Below, piece by piece: positions 50,217 to 59,831 of a stretch of DNA of 64,000 nucleotides; the stretch's first letter is position 1, and every line of letters starts with the position of its first letter. The notes beneath the pieces were generated by a model. That model worked only from the letters and a program-made list of their open reading frames with translations. It was not told the DNA's origin and searched no databases. Position numbers and translations under genes: made by a program. Location of the stretch: assembly GCF_014904745.1 (NCBI RefSeq), contig NZ_JACZCS010000035.1:87472-151471 (forward strand). The letters run 5' to 3'. Source of the DNA: Oricola nitratireducens (GTDB lineage Bacteria; Pseudomonadota; Alphaproteobacteria; Rhizobiales; Rhizobiaceae).

Positions 50217-50960
50217 TCACAGCAATGGCGAAACGAGGATTTTCGCAGCGATCAAGGCAAGCAGCGCGAGAATCAGCCTGTCGAAAGTTTCTTTGCGGAT
50301 GTGACGGGCGAGGTAGGCGCCGACAGGCATGAAACCGAGAAGCGGCACCAAGGCGAGTGCGCCGTGCAACAATATTTTGACGTTCAGCAGGCCGAGGCCG
50401 GCGAGCGCGGGAACCTGGACCGCCGACATCATGATGAAGAATACCGAGATCGTCGCGATGAAGCTGGGACGTTCGAGGCGCAACGCGTTCATGAAGGAGA
50501 TCGACACCGGCGCTGAAAGGCCGGACGCGCCCTGCAGCATGCCGCCGAGGAAGCCCGCCGGTCCGGCAAGTCGCAGTCCGCGGGCATAGGGCAGGAACCA
50601 GTCGGTGCGAACCAGCCGGAAGGCGATATAGAGCAGGACAACGATGCCGACGCCGATCAGAAGCAGGTTCGGCGGAGCGTAGGCCAGCATGAAGGAACCC
50701 GCCAGCGCGCCGAGCGCGCCGCCGCCGGCGAACAGCCAGGTGAACAGGGCGGGAAGCATCCTGTCGCGGTACTGCCACCACTGCCAGAAATTGGTGATCA
50801 GGTTCGGTACCACGAGGATGGCGACTGCATAACGGACATCGAAAATCAGCGACAGCATCGGCACGGCGACGATCGGCGCCCCGGCGCCGGTCGCGCCCTT
50901 GAGGATGCCGCCGGCCGCCAGTGCGAGGGCGGCGAGCGCCAGTTCGATTTCCAGATTCAT
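50217..50960 (-). CDS. TauE/SafE-family transporter (second copy)
   Basis: A 247-residue membrane protein with seven to eight helices and the motif GGILKGATGAGAPIVAVPML near the N-terminus and FLGGMLQGASGLSAPVSISFM in the second half. It belongs to the same family as the exporter at 19433-20257 but to a divergent subgroup (GATGAGAP in place of GLFGIGGG). Putatively moves an organic or sulfonated anion. It is divergent from the SDR gene by 125 bp and may serve the catabolic region. Confidence 0.85.
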   Translation of the reverse strand: MNLEIELALAALALAAGGILKGATGAGAPIVAVPMLSLIFDVRYAVAILVVPNLITNFWQWWQYRDRMLPALFTWLFAGGGALGALAGSFMLAYAPPNLLLIGVGIVVLLYIAFRLVRTDWFLPYARGLRLAGPAGFLGGMLQGASGLSAPVSISFMNALRLERPSFIATISVFFIMMSAVQVPALAGLGLLNVKILLHGALALVPLLGFMPVGAYLARHIRKETFDRLILALLALIAAKILVSPLL

Positions 50961-51085
50961 CTATCCGATATCCCAAATAATGAGATTCTAGCGTATCGCG
51001 CTGGAAATTTTTCGCCAAGCATGCTTCCTGTCGTGAAGCCGGGGCGGGCATTCCGGCCGGTCTGCGGAACAGAGGAGAGGACGCG

Positions 51086-51859
51086 ATGAAAGTGGCAATG
51101 ACGGGCGCGGCTCATGGCATCGGCGCGGCGACGGCGGCGAAACTGAAGGCGCAGGGCGCCCACATCACCGGTTTCGACATCGCCGAACCCGTTTCCGATG
51201 TCGACCGGTGGATCGAGGTCGACATGTCCGATCCGGATGCCATTCTCGCTGCCGCCGGCAAGGTGGACGGACCGTTCGACGTCCTGGTCAACTGCGCCGG
51301 CCTGCCGCCGCGTCCCGACCTCGAGGAAAAGATCCTGGCGGTCAATGCCTTCGGCCTGATCATGATGACCAAAGCGCTGTTGCCGAAGCTCGGGCCCGGT
51401 GCGTCGGTCGTCAATGTGGCTTCGAAGGCCGGTGCGCGCTGGAAAGAGAATATCGCGCAGGTGAAGGCGCTGCTCGCTCTGCCGGGCGTGGAGGGGTTGC
51501 CCACCTTCATCGCGGAGCAGGAGATCGATCCGGTGCGCGCCTACGATCTGTCGAAGGAGGCGGTCATCGCCTGGTCGGTCGGTCAGGTCGAGCCGCTGAT
51601 CGCCAGGGACATCCGCATCAACACCGTCAGCCCGGCCGCTGTCGAAACCCGCATCCTCGACGATTTCGTCAATGCCTTCGGTGAGCGAGCGACTGCGATG
51701 ATGGCGCGCACCCGCCGATCGGGACAGCCGGAGGAAGTGGCGGCCGTCGTCGCCTTCCTCGCCGGGCCGCAGAGCAGCTGGGTCAAGGGCGTCGACATCC
51801 CCATAGACGGCGGAACGACGGCGCTGCTCGCCGCCGATGCGCTGGGACTCGGCCACTAA
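51086..51859 (+). CDS. short-chain dehydrogenase/reductase
   Basis: A 257-residue classical SDR. The cofactor loop MTGAAHGIGAATAAKL is at the N-terminus, NCAG follows near 70, the catalytic Ser is in VVNVASKAG and Tyr/Lys in RAYDLSKEAVIAWS. The aspartate after beta-2 (TGFDIAE) suggests NAD preference. The substrate is unknown. It converges with the FAD monooxygenase gene by a 4-bp overlap. Confidence 0.92.
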   Translation: MKVAMTGAAHGIGAATAAKLKAQGAHITGFDIAEPVSDVDRWIEVDMSDPDAILAAAGKVDGPFDVLVNCAGLPPRPDLEEKILAVNAFGLIMMTKALLPKLGPGASVVNVASKAGARWKENIAQVKALLALPGVEGLPTFIAEQEIDPVRAYDLSKEAVIAWSVGQVEPLIARDIRINTVSPAAVETRILDDFVNAFGERATAMMARTRRSGQPEEVAAVVAFLAGPQSSWVKGVDIPIDGGTTALLAADALGLGH

Positions 51860-53448
51860 TCCAAACTCGCGGCTCGGGTGAGGATGGCGTTCGCATCCGG
51901 TCCGGCGCTGTCGCCGGTCCAGGCGACGAACTGGTCCGGCCGCACCAGCGTCAGGCGCGCTTCCATCTTCTCCCGGCCTCCGGCGAAACTGTCCGCGATC
52001 ACGGTCAACGGAATGCCCAGTCGAGCTGCCGCCACCTGGAATGCGGCGGTGTCGGGTTTGTCCGCATCGAGCGCGACGAGCGTGAAACCGGGTCCCATAT
52101 CTTCGTAGAGATTGCGGCCGGACGAGAGTGGCTGCGGCGCAAGATGGTGGCCGGCGCGTGCCGCAAAGACATGGCTGCCGCTGGCGCTACACGTCCCGCC
52201 CTCGGGGCCGAACACGACCGGCGACCCCTCATAGTTCGGCTCGTAAGACTGGACCTCGGCGGATCCGGCTGCGCGTTTGTTCCATGCTTTCTCGAATTCC
52301 GCACGATCCTTTTCCGGATCGTGACGCATGAGGAATTCCCGGTCTTCCTCGATGAAATTCTCGATGAAGTCGCGCGCGGTAGAGGCAAAGACCGGACGAC
52401 GCTCGGCGTCGTAGCTGTCGAGCAGATCCTCGCCGCCCCAGCCCTGAAGCGCGGCGGCGAGTTTCCAGCCGAGATTGCGCGCGTCCTCGAAACCGGTGTT
52501 GACGCCGAATCCGCCATAGGGCGGATGGCTGTGCGCGGCATCGCCCGCAATGAAGATATTGCCGGCGCGGTATGTGTCGGCGAGGGCGATGCGCAGTTCC
52601 CAGAAGCCTATGTGCTCGAATTCGACCGCGAATTCGGCGCCGACCGCGCGATGCAGATAGTCGGTGAAGTCGAAATTGTCCTTCGTCGTGCCAAGCGGGA
52701 CCGGCGCATGGAAAAACCAGGTCGAGCCTAGATCCACCCGTCCGAAGAACAACCAGTAACCGTTAAGGTCTGGGTGCAGCACGTTGTAGAACGACTTGCC
52801 CGGATAGCGTTTAAGAAGCTCATGCAGTTCCTCAGACCTGAAGACGAGCAAGACCATCAGCTTGTCGTGCTCGGAGCGGGTCTGCGTGATGCCGGCCCGG
52901 TCGCGTATGACCGAGCGGCTGCCGTCGCAACCAACCGTATATTTCGCGCGTAGCGTCCGGGTGGCGTCTCCATCGCGCGCAGATATCGTTACGGTCACCC
53001 CGTCTTCGTCCTGGACGACGTCCTCGCCGGACCAGCCATAGAGAATATCGATTCCGGGGATTTGCGCGGCGCGGGCGCGCAGCACCTCCTCGGTCGCATA
53101 TTGTGGCAGGCGCTCGTTGTCGGTGAAGTAGTAGGGGCGCACCAACTCGCGCTTCAGCCAGTCATAGTGGTAGTCGCTCAACAGGGTGCCGTAAGCCGTC
53201 AGCCCGCCGATGCCGTATTCGCTCGGCACCGTGCGCGCGGCGCGCAGTTCCTTTTCCGCGTTCCAGAAATGGAAATGCTCCATGGTGCGCTGGGTCAGGT
53301 TCTGGCCCTTGGGGATCGGTTGCGGCTTTTCGTGGCGTTCGACCACGATGACGGACACGCCACGCTGGCCGAGTTCGATCGCCAGGCCCATGCCGACCGG
53401 TCCGCCGCCGACGATGACGACGTCGCTGTTGCTGTCTTTACGTGTCAT
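51856..53448 (-). CDS. FAD-dependent aromatic-ring monooxygenase-like protein
   Basis: A 530-residue class A flavoprotein monooxygenase. The FAD GxGxxG motif is VVIVGGGPVGMGLAIELGQ, the DG motif VGCDGSRSVIRDRAG, and the GD motif FIAGDAAHSHPPYGGFGVN. A C-terminal thioredoxin-like domain (GPGFTLVALDADKPDTAAF) matches MhpA/phenol-hydroxylase relatives. It hydroxylates an aromatic acid or similar with NAD(P)H and O2. It heads into an operon-like run with ALDH and an amidohydrolase, pointing to ring-degradation or an unusual carbon source. Confidence 0.92.
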   Translation of the reverse strand: MTRKDSNSDVVIVGGGPVGMGLAIELGQRGVSVIVVERHEKPQPIPKGQNLTQRTMEHFHFWNAEKELRAARTVPSEYGIGGLTAYGTLLSDYHYDWLKRELVRPYYFTDNERLPQYATEEVLRARAAQIPGIDILYGWSGEDVVQDEDGVTVTISARDGDATRTLRAKYTVGCDGSRSVIRDRAGITQTRSEHDKLMVLLVFRSEELHELLKRYPGKSFYNVLHPDLNGYWLFFGRVDLGSTWFFHAPVPLGTTKDNFDFTDYLHRAVGAEFAVEFEHIGFWELRIALADTYRAGNIFIAGDAAHSHPPYGGFGVNTGFEDARNLGWKLAAALQGWGGEDLLDSYDAERRPVFASTARDFIENFIEEDREFLMRHDPEKDRAEFEKAWNKRAAGSAEVQSYEPNYEGSPVVFGPEGGTCSASGSHVFAARAGHHLAPQPLSSGRNLYEDMGPGFTLVALDADKPDTAAFQVAAARLGIPLTVIADSFAGGREKMEARLTLVRPDQFVAWTGDSAGPDANAILTRAASLD

Positions 53449-53457
53449 CTCTTCGCG

Positions 53458-54906
53458 TCATGCCTCGCCATACACCGTGCCCGCCTCGAGATAGACGTGC
53501 TTGGTTTCGAGAAAATCGTTGAGGCCTTCGACGCCATGCAGGCGTCCGATGCCAGACTGGCCGTAGCCGCCGGTCTCGCCCTCGGCAAGCAGCCGCGTAT
53601 GCGAGTTGAGCCAGACCGTGCCGGCCCGGATCGCCCGCGACATGCGCATGGCGCGGTTGAGGTCGCGGGTGAAGACGCTCGCCGCAAGCCCGTATTTCGT
53701 GGCGTTCGCCTTGGTGACGGCCTCCGCCTCGTCCTCGAAGGTCTCGATGGAAACGATCGGGCCGAACAGTTCCTCATGGACGAGATCCGACTGCAGGTCG
53801 TCGATGCGGAACAGCGTCGGCGTAATGAAGGCGCCCTTGTCGAGCGGCTTGCCCGTCAGGATCAGTTCGCCCTCGTCACCCGCCTGTTCGATCAGGCCCA
53901 TGATGCGTTTCTGGTTGGCGATATCGATCAGCGAGCCCATCTCGCTCGACGGATCGGCGCCGGGACCGACCTTCACCGCCTCGAATGCCGGCTTGATGCG
54001 TGCCTCGAAATCCGCTTGTACGGATTTGTGGACAAGAAAGCGGGCGGCGGCAACGCAGATCTGACCGGCCATCACCAGCGCGCCATGGGTGAGTTCCTTC
54101 ACCGCGCCGTCCAGATCGGCATCGGGGAAGATCACAGCCGGGGCCTTGCCGCCGAGTTCCAGCGAGAGTCGCTTCAGGGTCGGCGCGGCACCGGCCATGA
54201 TGCGTTTGCCTGTCCGGCTCGATCCCGTAAACGAGATGACATCGATATCGGGCGAGGCGATCATCGCCTCGCCGACTTCGGTACCGTTTTCGTTGACCGA
54301 GTTGACGATGCCGGCGGGAAGCGACGGGCATTCATCGAGGCAGCGCATGACACGGGCATGAACCAGCGGCGTCTGGATCGCCGGCTTGACGACCGCAGTG
54401 CAGCCCGCGGCCAGCGCTGGGGCGAGCGAGCGGACATGCAGCGTCACCGGCGCGTTCCATGGCACGATGATCGCCGCGACGCCGGCGGCTTCGCGGTTCA
54501 TCATCGAGAAATTTCCGGGCGCGCTTTCGAGCGTGCGGCCGAGCACCGTGCGCGCCAGGCCGGCATAGTATCTGGTCTCGGAAATCGATCCCATCATCTC
54601 GCCGACGGCTTCGCCGCGCAGCTTGCCGTTCTCGGCGACGATCAGGTCGACCAGTTCGTCCTTTGCGGCTTCCAGCCGGTCGGCGAATTCGAACAGCACC
54701 TGCGCGCGCAGGCGCGGCGAGGCGGCCCAGCCGGTCGTCAGGAAGGTTCTGCGCGCGACGGCTGCCGCCTCTTCGACAAGGGCCTTCGAGCCCGGAAAGA
54801 AGTGCCCGAGCACGCTGCCGTCGGCCGGGTTGACGCTCTCGCTGGGCGCGGCGCCACCCTCGATCCACTTGCCGGCGATGTAGTTCTTCGCGTCTGGATA
54901 AGTCAT
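53458..54906 (-). CDS. aldehyde dehydrogenase
   Basis: A 482-residue ALDH-superfamily enzyme of full length. Catalytic Glu is in SLELGGKAPAVIF and catalytic Cys in VMAGQICVAAARFL. FTGSSRTGKRIM forms the cofactor site. It oxidises an aldehyde to an acid with NAD(P)+. It is 9 bp upstream of the monooxygenase end and 4 bp from the amidohydrolase, so the three likely act in sequence on one compound. Confidence 0.94.
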   Translation of the reverse strand: MTYPDAKNYIAGKWIEGGAAPSESVNPADGSVLGHFFPGSKALVEEAAAVARRTFLTTGWAASPRLRAQVLFEFADRLEAAKDELVDLIVAENGKLRGEAVGEMMGSISETRYYAGLARTVLGRTLESAPGNFSMMNREAAGVAAIIVPWNAPVTLHVRSLAPALAAGCTAVVKPAIQTPLVHARVMRCLDECPSLPAGIVNSVNENGTEVGEAMIASPDIDVISFTGSSRTGKRIMAGAAPTLKRLSLELGGKAPAVIFPDADLDGAVKELTHGALVMAGQICVAAARFLVHKSVQADFEARIKPAFEAVKVGPGADPSSEMGSLIDIANQKRIMGLIEQAGDEGELILTGKPLDKGAFITPTLFRIDDLQSDLVHEELFGPIVSIETFEDEAEAVTKANATKYGLAASVFTRDLNRAMRMSRAIRAGTVWLNSHTRLLAEGETGGYGQSGIGRLHGVEGLNDFLETKHVYLEAGTVYGEA

Positions 54907-54910
54907 CGCG

Positions 54911-55933
54911 TCACCCCTTGAGCTTCAGGCCGAGCAGGTTGACGGCATTGTCCTGGAAAATCTTGCGGCGCAGTTCCTCGGAGATGTCCATCTCCTCGAT
55001 GATGCGGATCGTCTCGCGGATATACATCGGGCCGGCCTCGGGATCGAACGGCGCGTCGGAGGCGAACAGCACGTGATCCTCGCCGAAGAACTCGATGGCG
55101 TGCTCGATCGCCTTGCGCGATCCGAACGAGGCCGTGTCGGCGTAGAAATCCTTGAAATATTCCAGATGCGGGCGCTTCAGCGCCTTGCGCACGGCGGCGA
55201 GGTCGCGGTCGGTCGTGCGCGCGCCCATCTGGTCCCAGCCGGGGCCGACGCGGCCCTCGAAGAATGGCACCATGCCGCCGGCGTGATGGGTGATGACCTT
55301 GAGGCTCGGATATTTGTCGAACATGCCGGAAAACACCATCCGCGCCATCGCGGCCGATGTCTCGTAGGGCCAGCCGAAGGTCCACCAGATCTCGTATTCG
55401 GAGCGATCCTCGGTCAGGTAGTCCGGGAAGTTCGCGCCGCGCGCCGGGTGCATCCAGACGGGTTTTCCGGCTTCGCCCAGATAGGCGAAGAAGTCGGAGA
55501 ATTCGGGCGAGTCGAGCGGCTTGCCCTTCACATTGGTGAAGATCTGTATGCCGGCCGCTCCTGCTTCCTCGATCGCGCGGCGCGCTTCCGTGATTGCGCC
55601 GGCCGGGTCGGTCAATACGGCTGTCGAGATGAAAGCCGGGAAACGCGCGGGATACTTCGCGCAAAGGTCGGCCATGGAATCGGTGCCGATCCGCGACAGT
55701 TCGAGCGCCTGCTCGGGGCCGGCCACATGTTCGAGCGGCGGCGAGGCCAGCGACAGGACCTGGCAATAATCCTCACCGAACATGTCCATCACCTCGAAGC
55801 GGCGGTCGAGGTCGGTCATCATCGGCACCGCTTCCGAGCGGCGGGTAATGTCGGACGTCGAGCCAACGAGGTCGATGAGTGCCTGATGGAAGGGTTTCGG
55901 CCAGATGTGGTTGAAAATGTCGATCTTCTTCAT
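54911..55933 (-). CDS. ACMSD-like amidohydrolase (family 2)
   Basis: A 340-residue amidohydrolase-2 TIM barrel. The expected HxH at strand 1 reads IFNHIWP (one His kept, the second replaced by Trp); later ligands are VWMHPARG, ITHHAGGMVPF and LFASDAPFDPE. The family includes decarboxylases (ACMSD, gamma-resorcylate) and hydrolases. GGAG lies seven bases before the ATG at 55933. The longer upstream frame crosses the IclR gene out of phase. Part of the catabolic operon with ALDH and monooxygenase. Confidence 0.88.
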   Translation of the reverse strand: MKKIDIFNHIWPKPFHQALIDLVGSTSDITRRSEAVPMMTDLDRRFEVMDMFGEDYCQVLSLASPPLEHVAGPEQALELSRIGTDSMADLCAKYPARFPAFISTAVLTDPAGAITEARRAIEEAGAAGIQIFTNVKGKPLDSPEFSDFFAYLGEAGKPVWMHPARGANFPDYLTEDRSEYEIWWTFGWPYETSAAMARMVFSGMFDKYPSLKVITHHAGGMVPFFEGRVGPGWDQMGARTTDRDLAAVRKALKRPHLEYFKDFYADTASFGSRKAIEHAIEFFGEDHVLFASDAPFDPEAGPMYIRETIRIIEEMDISEELRRKIFQDNAVNLLGLKLKG

Positions 55934-55943
55934 TCTTTGCTCC

Positions 55944-55959
55944 GCAATATCGATGTTGC
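55944..55959. promoter_or_regulatory. near-palindrome upstream of the amidohydrolase gene
   Basis: GCAATATCGATGTTGC is symmetric at 14 of 16 positions. It lies between the end of the IclR gene and the amidohydrolase ribosome site, where an IclR-family repressor could block its own target operon. Function inferred from position only. Confidence 0.4.
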
Positions 55960-55974
55960 AATGGTCTGAAATGG

Positions 55975-56763
55975 TCAGGCGTTTCGCGCCGCTTCGCTTT
56001 CCGCTGCCGTGCGGTCGCGGGAAAGACGCGCGCTGACTTCGCCGGCGTATTCTGCGACCCGCCGGCCGATGGCGTCGACGCCGTGGCTGTCGGCGACTTC
56101 GCGGGCAATCGTGACGCAAAGAGACGCGATGGGGCTCGTGCCACCGTCGAAAACGGGCGCAGCGATCCCGGCCACGCCGGGTGTCACCTCGCCATAGGCG
56201 ACGGCATAGCCGGCGCGCCGAACCTGACGCAGCGACTCCAGGACCGCGTCGCGGTCGTTTCCGAGCCCAACTTCGGCCAGATCCGTCAGGTTGGCGTCGA
56301 CCACCGGCAGCAGTTTGCGACGGGGAAGAAATGCGATGATGGCGCGCGAGATCGCGCCGCGCGCGAGAGGCATCGGGCGGCCGCGCGGATAGCTCGTTTC
56401 GACATCGGCGGTCGACGACTCCGATGCAACGCAGAGGAGCTTGTTGCCGTACCAGCGCACGATCAGCGAATTGCACGGCCACATGGCGGCGAGCGCTTCG
56501 AGATGTGGTTGGGCGTAACACACCAGCGGGTCGGACTTGCGCATCAGGAAGTCCATCTCGACGACGCGCGGGCCGAGCGTGAAGCCGCCCGATGGCATAG
56601 ATGTCAGGAAACCCGCTTCCTTCAACGTCTTCAGGTAGCGGTAGAGCGTCGGCCGGCTGTATCCGAGTTCGGCCATCATCTCTTCCGGCGTCCATTCAAG
56701 GTGATCTTCGGTGAAGACGTCGAGGAGCGCGATCACCCGCTCGAGACTGTTGCGTGCGGCCAT
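55975..56763 (-). CDS. IclR-family transcriptional regulator
   Basis: A 262-residue IclR regulator. The N-terminal winged HTH is EWTPEEMMAELGYSRPTLYRYLK; the C-terminal effector domain has the typical RGRPMPLARGAISRAIIAF and GVAGIAAPVFDGGTSPIASL blocks. It sits between the amidohydrolase operon and the TRAP transporter, all on the minus strand, and probably regulates both. Ligand unknown, likely an intermediate of the pathway. Confidence 0.92.
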   Translation of the reverse strand: MAARNSLERVIALLDVFTEDHLEWTPEEMMAELGYSRPTLYRYLKTLKEAGFLTSMPSGGFTLGPRVVEMDFLMRKSDPLVCYAQPHLEALAAMWPCNSLIVRWYGNKLLCVASESSTADVETSYPRGRPMPLARGAISRAIIAFLPRRKLLPVVDANLTDLAEVGLGNDRDAVLESLRQVRRAGYAVAYGEVTPGVAGIAAPVFDGGTSPIASLCVTIAREVADSHGVDAIGRRVAEYAGEVSARLSRDRTAAESEAARNA

Positions 56764-56767
56764 GGTT

Positions 56768-58708
56768 TCAACCCTCTGCAGGTGCCGGATCGCGCCGGTT
56801 GCGCATGATTTCGCTGGCCATCAGGACAATGCCGCCGATGACGCCGATGACATCGGTGAAGACGGCGCCGGAAAAGGCGCCGGCCGGCACCAGCGCAAGC
56901 AGGCCGCACATGGCGAACAATGTTCGCAACACCGGTGACAGGCGCGCAACGAAATAACCGGCCAACGCCGCCGAGACCAGCCAGACGCCGACGATTGCGG
57001 TGGCAATCGCGATGGCGATGTCCACGGGCGCGCCGATCAGCAGAAGCGTCGGCGAAAAGACGAACAGGAACGGAATGATGTAGGCCAGCCAGCCGAATTT
57101 CATCGCCGCCCATCCCGTCGCCATGGCCGGCGATTTGGCGATGGACGCCGCCGCGAAAGCGGCAAGCGCGATCGGCGGGGTGATCATCGACATCATGCCG
57201 AAATAGAGAACGTAAAGATGGGCGCCGATCGGGTCGATGCCGACCTGGATCAGCGCCGGCGCCACCAGCGCCGCGAGCAATACGTAGACGCCGAGTGTCG
57301 GCAGGCCCATGCCGAGGACGATGCAGACGATCGCCGACAATGCGAGGAGAACGATCGCGCTGCCGCCGCCGATCTGCACCAGCGAATAGGTCAGGTTGAA
57401 ACTGAGGCCGGTGACGTTCAGGACGCCGATCACGAGCCCGGATGCGGCCGAAATCAGGATGATCTCGACCACCGAATGGCCGGTGCCCGACATGCTGTCG
57501 AAGATCTGGCGCAGGGTCGGACGCTGACCGCGATAGCCGATCGCCAGCGACGTGACGATCAGCACGACGGCGGACCAGAGAGCCGCGCGCTCCGGCTGGT
57601 AGTGCTGCCAGAACAGGAGGTAGATCAGGACGGCAAAGGCCAGTGCGAAGTGGATTCCGCGGGCGACGATCCTGCCTTCCGGGATCTCGGACTTCGGCAG
57701 GGGGAGGATGCCCATCTTGGCGGCTTCAAGATCCGCCTGGATGAACAGCGCGACGTAGTAGAGCAGGGCGGGAACGAGCGCGGCCATGACGATCGAGGAA
57801 TAGGGCACGGCCAGGAACTCGGCCATCAGGAAGGCCGAGGCGCCCATGACCGGCGGCATTAGCTGGCCGCCCGTCGACGCGACGGCCTCGATCGCTGCTG
57901 CCTTGTGGCCGGGATAGCCGTCGCGCTTGATCATCGGGATCGTGACGACGCCGGTGCCGACGACATTCGCAACCGCTGAGCCGGAAATCGAGCCGAACAG
58001 CGCCGAGGCTAGGACGGCGATCTTCATCGAGCCGCCGCGGAACCGCCCCATGCCGATCATCGCGGCGTCGGTGAAGAAGCGCGAGCCGCCGGTGATGCCA
58101 AGCAGGGTGCCAAAAAGGATGAAGGCAACGACGACGGTCGAGGCGACAGACATCGGCAGGCCGAGAATGCCGTTGGAATCAAGCGCCATGTAGCCGGACA
58201 ACAGCTGCCAGTTCTGCGGCCGGCCCTGCAGCCGTCCGGGGATGAGATTGCCGAACAGGGCATAGAGCAGGAAGGCGCAGATGATGATGACCAGCGCCCA
58301 GCCGGTCGCGCGGCGCAGCGCCTCCAGGACGAGCACAACGATGATAATGCCGGGGAGCCAGACCTCGACGGGTCGGGAGAATATCTGAAGGACGAATTGC
58401 GGGTAGCCGACGGCGATAAAGGCGACGGCAGCGAAGGAAACCAAAGCTAGCAGGGCATCGTGCCAGGGCACGAATTCGCGCGCCTCGTGCCGGCGGGCTG
58501 GCAAGGTGAGAAAGGCGATCGGCAGCACGAGGGCGAGGATCGCCGCGAAGAACTGCTGCGGGTAGAAGCCCAGCCCCAGATAGCGGGGCACGGACAGCGC
58601 CCAGCAGATCGCCGTCAGGGTGACGAGAAACGCCAGCGTGTCGGCGACGGGCCGCCAGAGCGCGGGAGAGAGGCCGGTCCCGGCCGCTCCCTGTTTGGTT
58701 GCGGGCAT
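56768..58708 (-). CDS. TRAP transporter fused DctQ-DctM permease
   Basis: A 646-residue membrane protein of the 4TM/12TM fused TRAP type. The DctM half carries ILFGTLLGITGGSRFFTDAAM, GSISGSAVANVVGTGVVTIPM and IVLGMGLPTLGVYVLLAALV. Such fused permeases work with TAXI-type binding proteins, one of which follows upstream (58719-59669). It imports an organic anion using the sodium or proton gradient. Confidence 0.94.
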   Translation of the reverse strand: MPATKQGAAGTGLSPALWRPVADTLAFLVTLTAICWALSVPRYLGLGFYPQQFFAAILALVLPIAFLTLPARRHEAREFVPWHDALLALVSFAAVAFIAVGYPQFVLQIFSRPVEVWLPGIIIVVLVLEALRRATGWALVIIICAFLLYALFGNLIPGRLQGRPQNWQLLSGYMALDSNGILGLPMSVASTVVVAFILFGTLLGITGGSRFFTDAAMIGMGRFRGGSMKIAVLASALFGSISGSAVANVVGTGVVTIPMIKRDGYPGHKAAAIEAVASTGGQLMPPVMGASAFLMAEFLAVPYSSIVMAALVPALLYYVALFIQADLEAAKMGILPLPKSEIPEGRIVARGIHFALAFAVLIYLLFWQHYQPERAALWSAVVLIVTSLAIGYRGQRPTLRQIFDSMSGTGHSVVEIILISAASGLVIGVLNVTGLSFNLTYSLVQIGGGSAIVLLALSAIVCIVLGMGLPTLGVYVLLAALVAPALIQVGIDPIGAHLYVLYFGMMSMITPPIALAAFAAASIAKSPAMATGWAAMKFGWLAYIIPFLFVFSPTLLLIGAPVDIAIAIATAIVGVWLVSAALAGYFVARLSPVLRTLFAMCGLLALVPAGAFSGAVFTDVIGVIGGIVLMASEIMRNRRDPAPAEG

Positions 58709-58718
58709 GTTTCGCGCC

Positions 58719-59669
58719 TTAGTCCAGGCCGACTTCTTTGTAGAAACGCAAGGCGCCCGGATGGAACTGCGCCACCCCCGGGTCGCCCTTCATGTCCTTG
58801 GGATTGAACGCCTTGAAGGGCGGAAAGGTGGCGGCCATCGCGGCCTTGCCTTCATACATCGCCTTGGTCATCGCGTAGACGACATCGTCCGGGACGCCGG
58901 CATGGGTGAAGACGACCTGCGGGAAGGCAATATAGACATTGTCTTCCAGAACGCCGGGCATCGCGCCGGCCGGCAGTTTCTTGAAGGAGGCGGTCGGCCA
59001 GTGTTCGCGTGCGGCGGCGAGGCCGGCATCGCTCGAGTCGACGACCGGAAGCGCACGCAGGCCGCCGACGGCGGCATCCGCCTCGCGCACCTTGCCGGCG
59101 CCGTGGGCGAAGATGAAACCGACAGCGTCGCCGGCCATGAAGGCGTCGGCACCGGCGACGACCGATGTGACGTTGACCGGCGTCATGTCGCTACGGCTCA
59201 TGCCGGCGGTCGCGTAAATCGCGTCGAGCTGCGGCAGGATGGTGTTCTGCGCCGTGTAGCCGTCGACCATCGCCTTGCCCTTCAGGTCGGTGACCGACAT
59301 GATGTCGCTGTCCTTGCGCACGAAGATCGCCTCGACGAGCGGCATCAGCATGCCGACGATACGCAGCTCGGGATTTTTCACGCCATTCCACCAGGCGTCG
59401 CCGGTGATCGCGTAGTTGACTTCCTGCAGATTGGCGACGCCGAACTCGATGCCGCCTGAATTCAGATAGGGGATGAACTGGTTCGGGCTGGTCGCAGGCT
59501 GGATGGTGGTGTTGAGGCCGGCCTCGTTGGCGGCATTGGCGACGGCCGTGCCGATATTGTGGAACAGCGAGCCAGGATTGGACGTCGCGATCCCGACATT
59601 CTGTGCCGAGGCGGCGCCGGCAAATGCCAGCCCGAAAGCCACGGTCGCTGTGGCGAATAATTTGCGCAT
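58719..59669 (-). CDS. TAXI-family TRAP substrate-binding protein
   Basis: A 316-residue periplasmic TAXI protein with signal peptide (LFATATVAFGLAFAGAASAQ, cleavage near 22) and the TAXI blocks VGIATSNPGSLFHNIGTAVA and IEFGVANLQEVNYAI. It is first gene of the TRAP unit and lies 10 bp from the permease. TAXI systems carry glutamate, aromatic or dicarboxylic acids in the few studied cases. Divergent from the ThDP enzyme gene. Confidence 0.94.
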   Translation of the reverse strand: MRKLFATATVAFGLAFAGAASAQNVGIATSNPGSLFHNIGTAVANAANEAGLNTTIQPATSPNQFIPYLNSGGIEFGVANLQEVNYAITGDAWWNGVKNPELRIVGMLMPLVEAIFVRKDSDIMSVTDLKGKAMVDGYTAQNTILPQLDAIYATAGMSRSDMTPVNVTSVVAGADAFMAGDAVGFIFAHGAGKVREADAAVGGLRALPVVDSSDAGLAAAREHWPTASFKKLPAGAMPGVLEDNVYIAFPQVVFTHAGVPDDVVYAMTKAMYEGKAAMAATFPPFKAFNPKDMKGDPGVAQFHPGALRFYKEVGLD

Positions 59670-59717
59670 ATTTTCCTCCCTTTAGTCGTCGGCCAAGGTT
59701 TCCGATGGACCGATCAG

Positions 59718-59738
59718 AAATCTTTATATATGAGATTT
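59718..59738. promoter_or_regulatory. AT-rich inverted repeat between TAXI and ThDP-enzyme genes
   Basis: AAATCT-TTATATATG-AGATTT, a perfect 6-bp inverted repeat, lies in the only AT-rich block of the divergent gap. It is a candidate operator coordinating the importer with the ThDP enzyme, perhaps for the local IclR regulator. It differs from the palindrome at 55944, so one protein may not bind both. Confidence 0.45.
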
Positions 59739-59831
59739 TTTATCGTGACTAGCGGCGAACGGTGTCTTCGTCTCGATATAGAAGCCGAAGTGTCCAGCCG
59801 GGTCGAGCCCAACAGGGCGGGAGGAGCACTG

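Noticed and set aside
55934..56695. N-terminal extension of the amidohydrolase through the IclR gene
   Set aside because: The IclR frame has a full HTH and effector domain; the extension is out of phase with it and lacks features.
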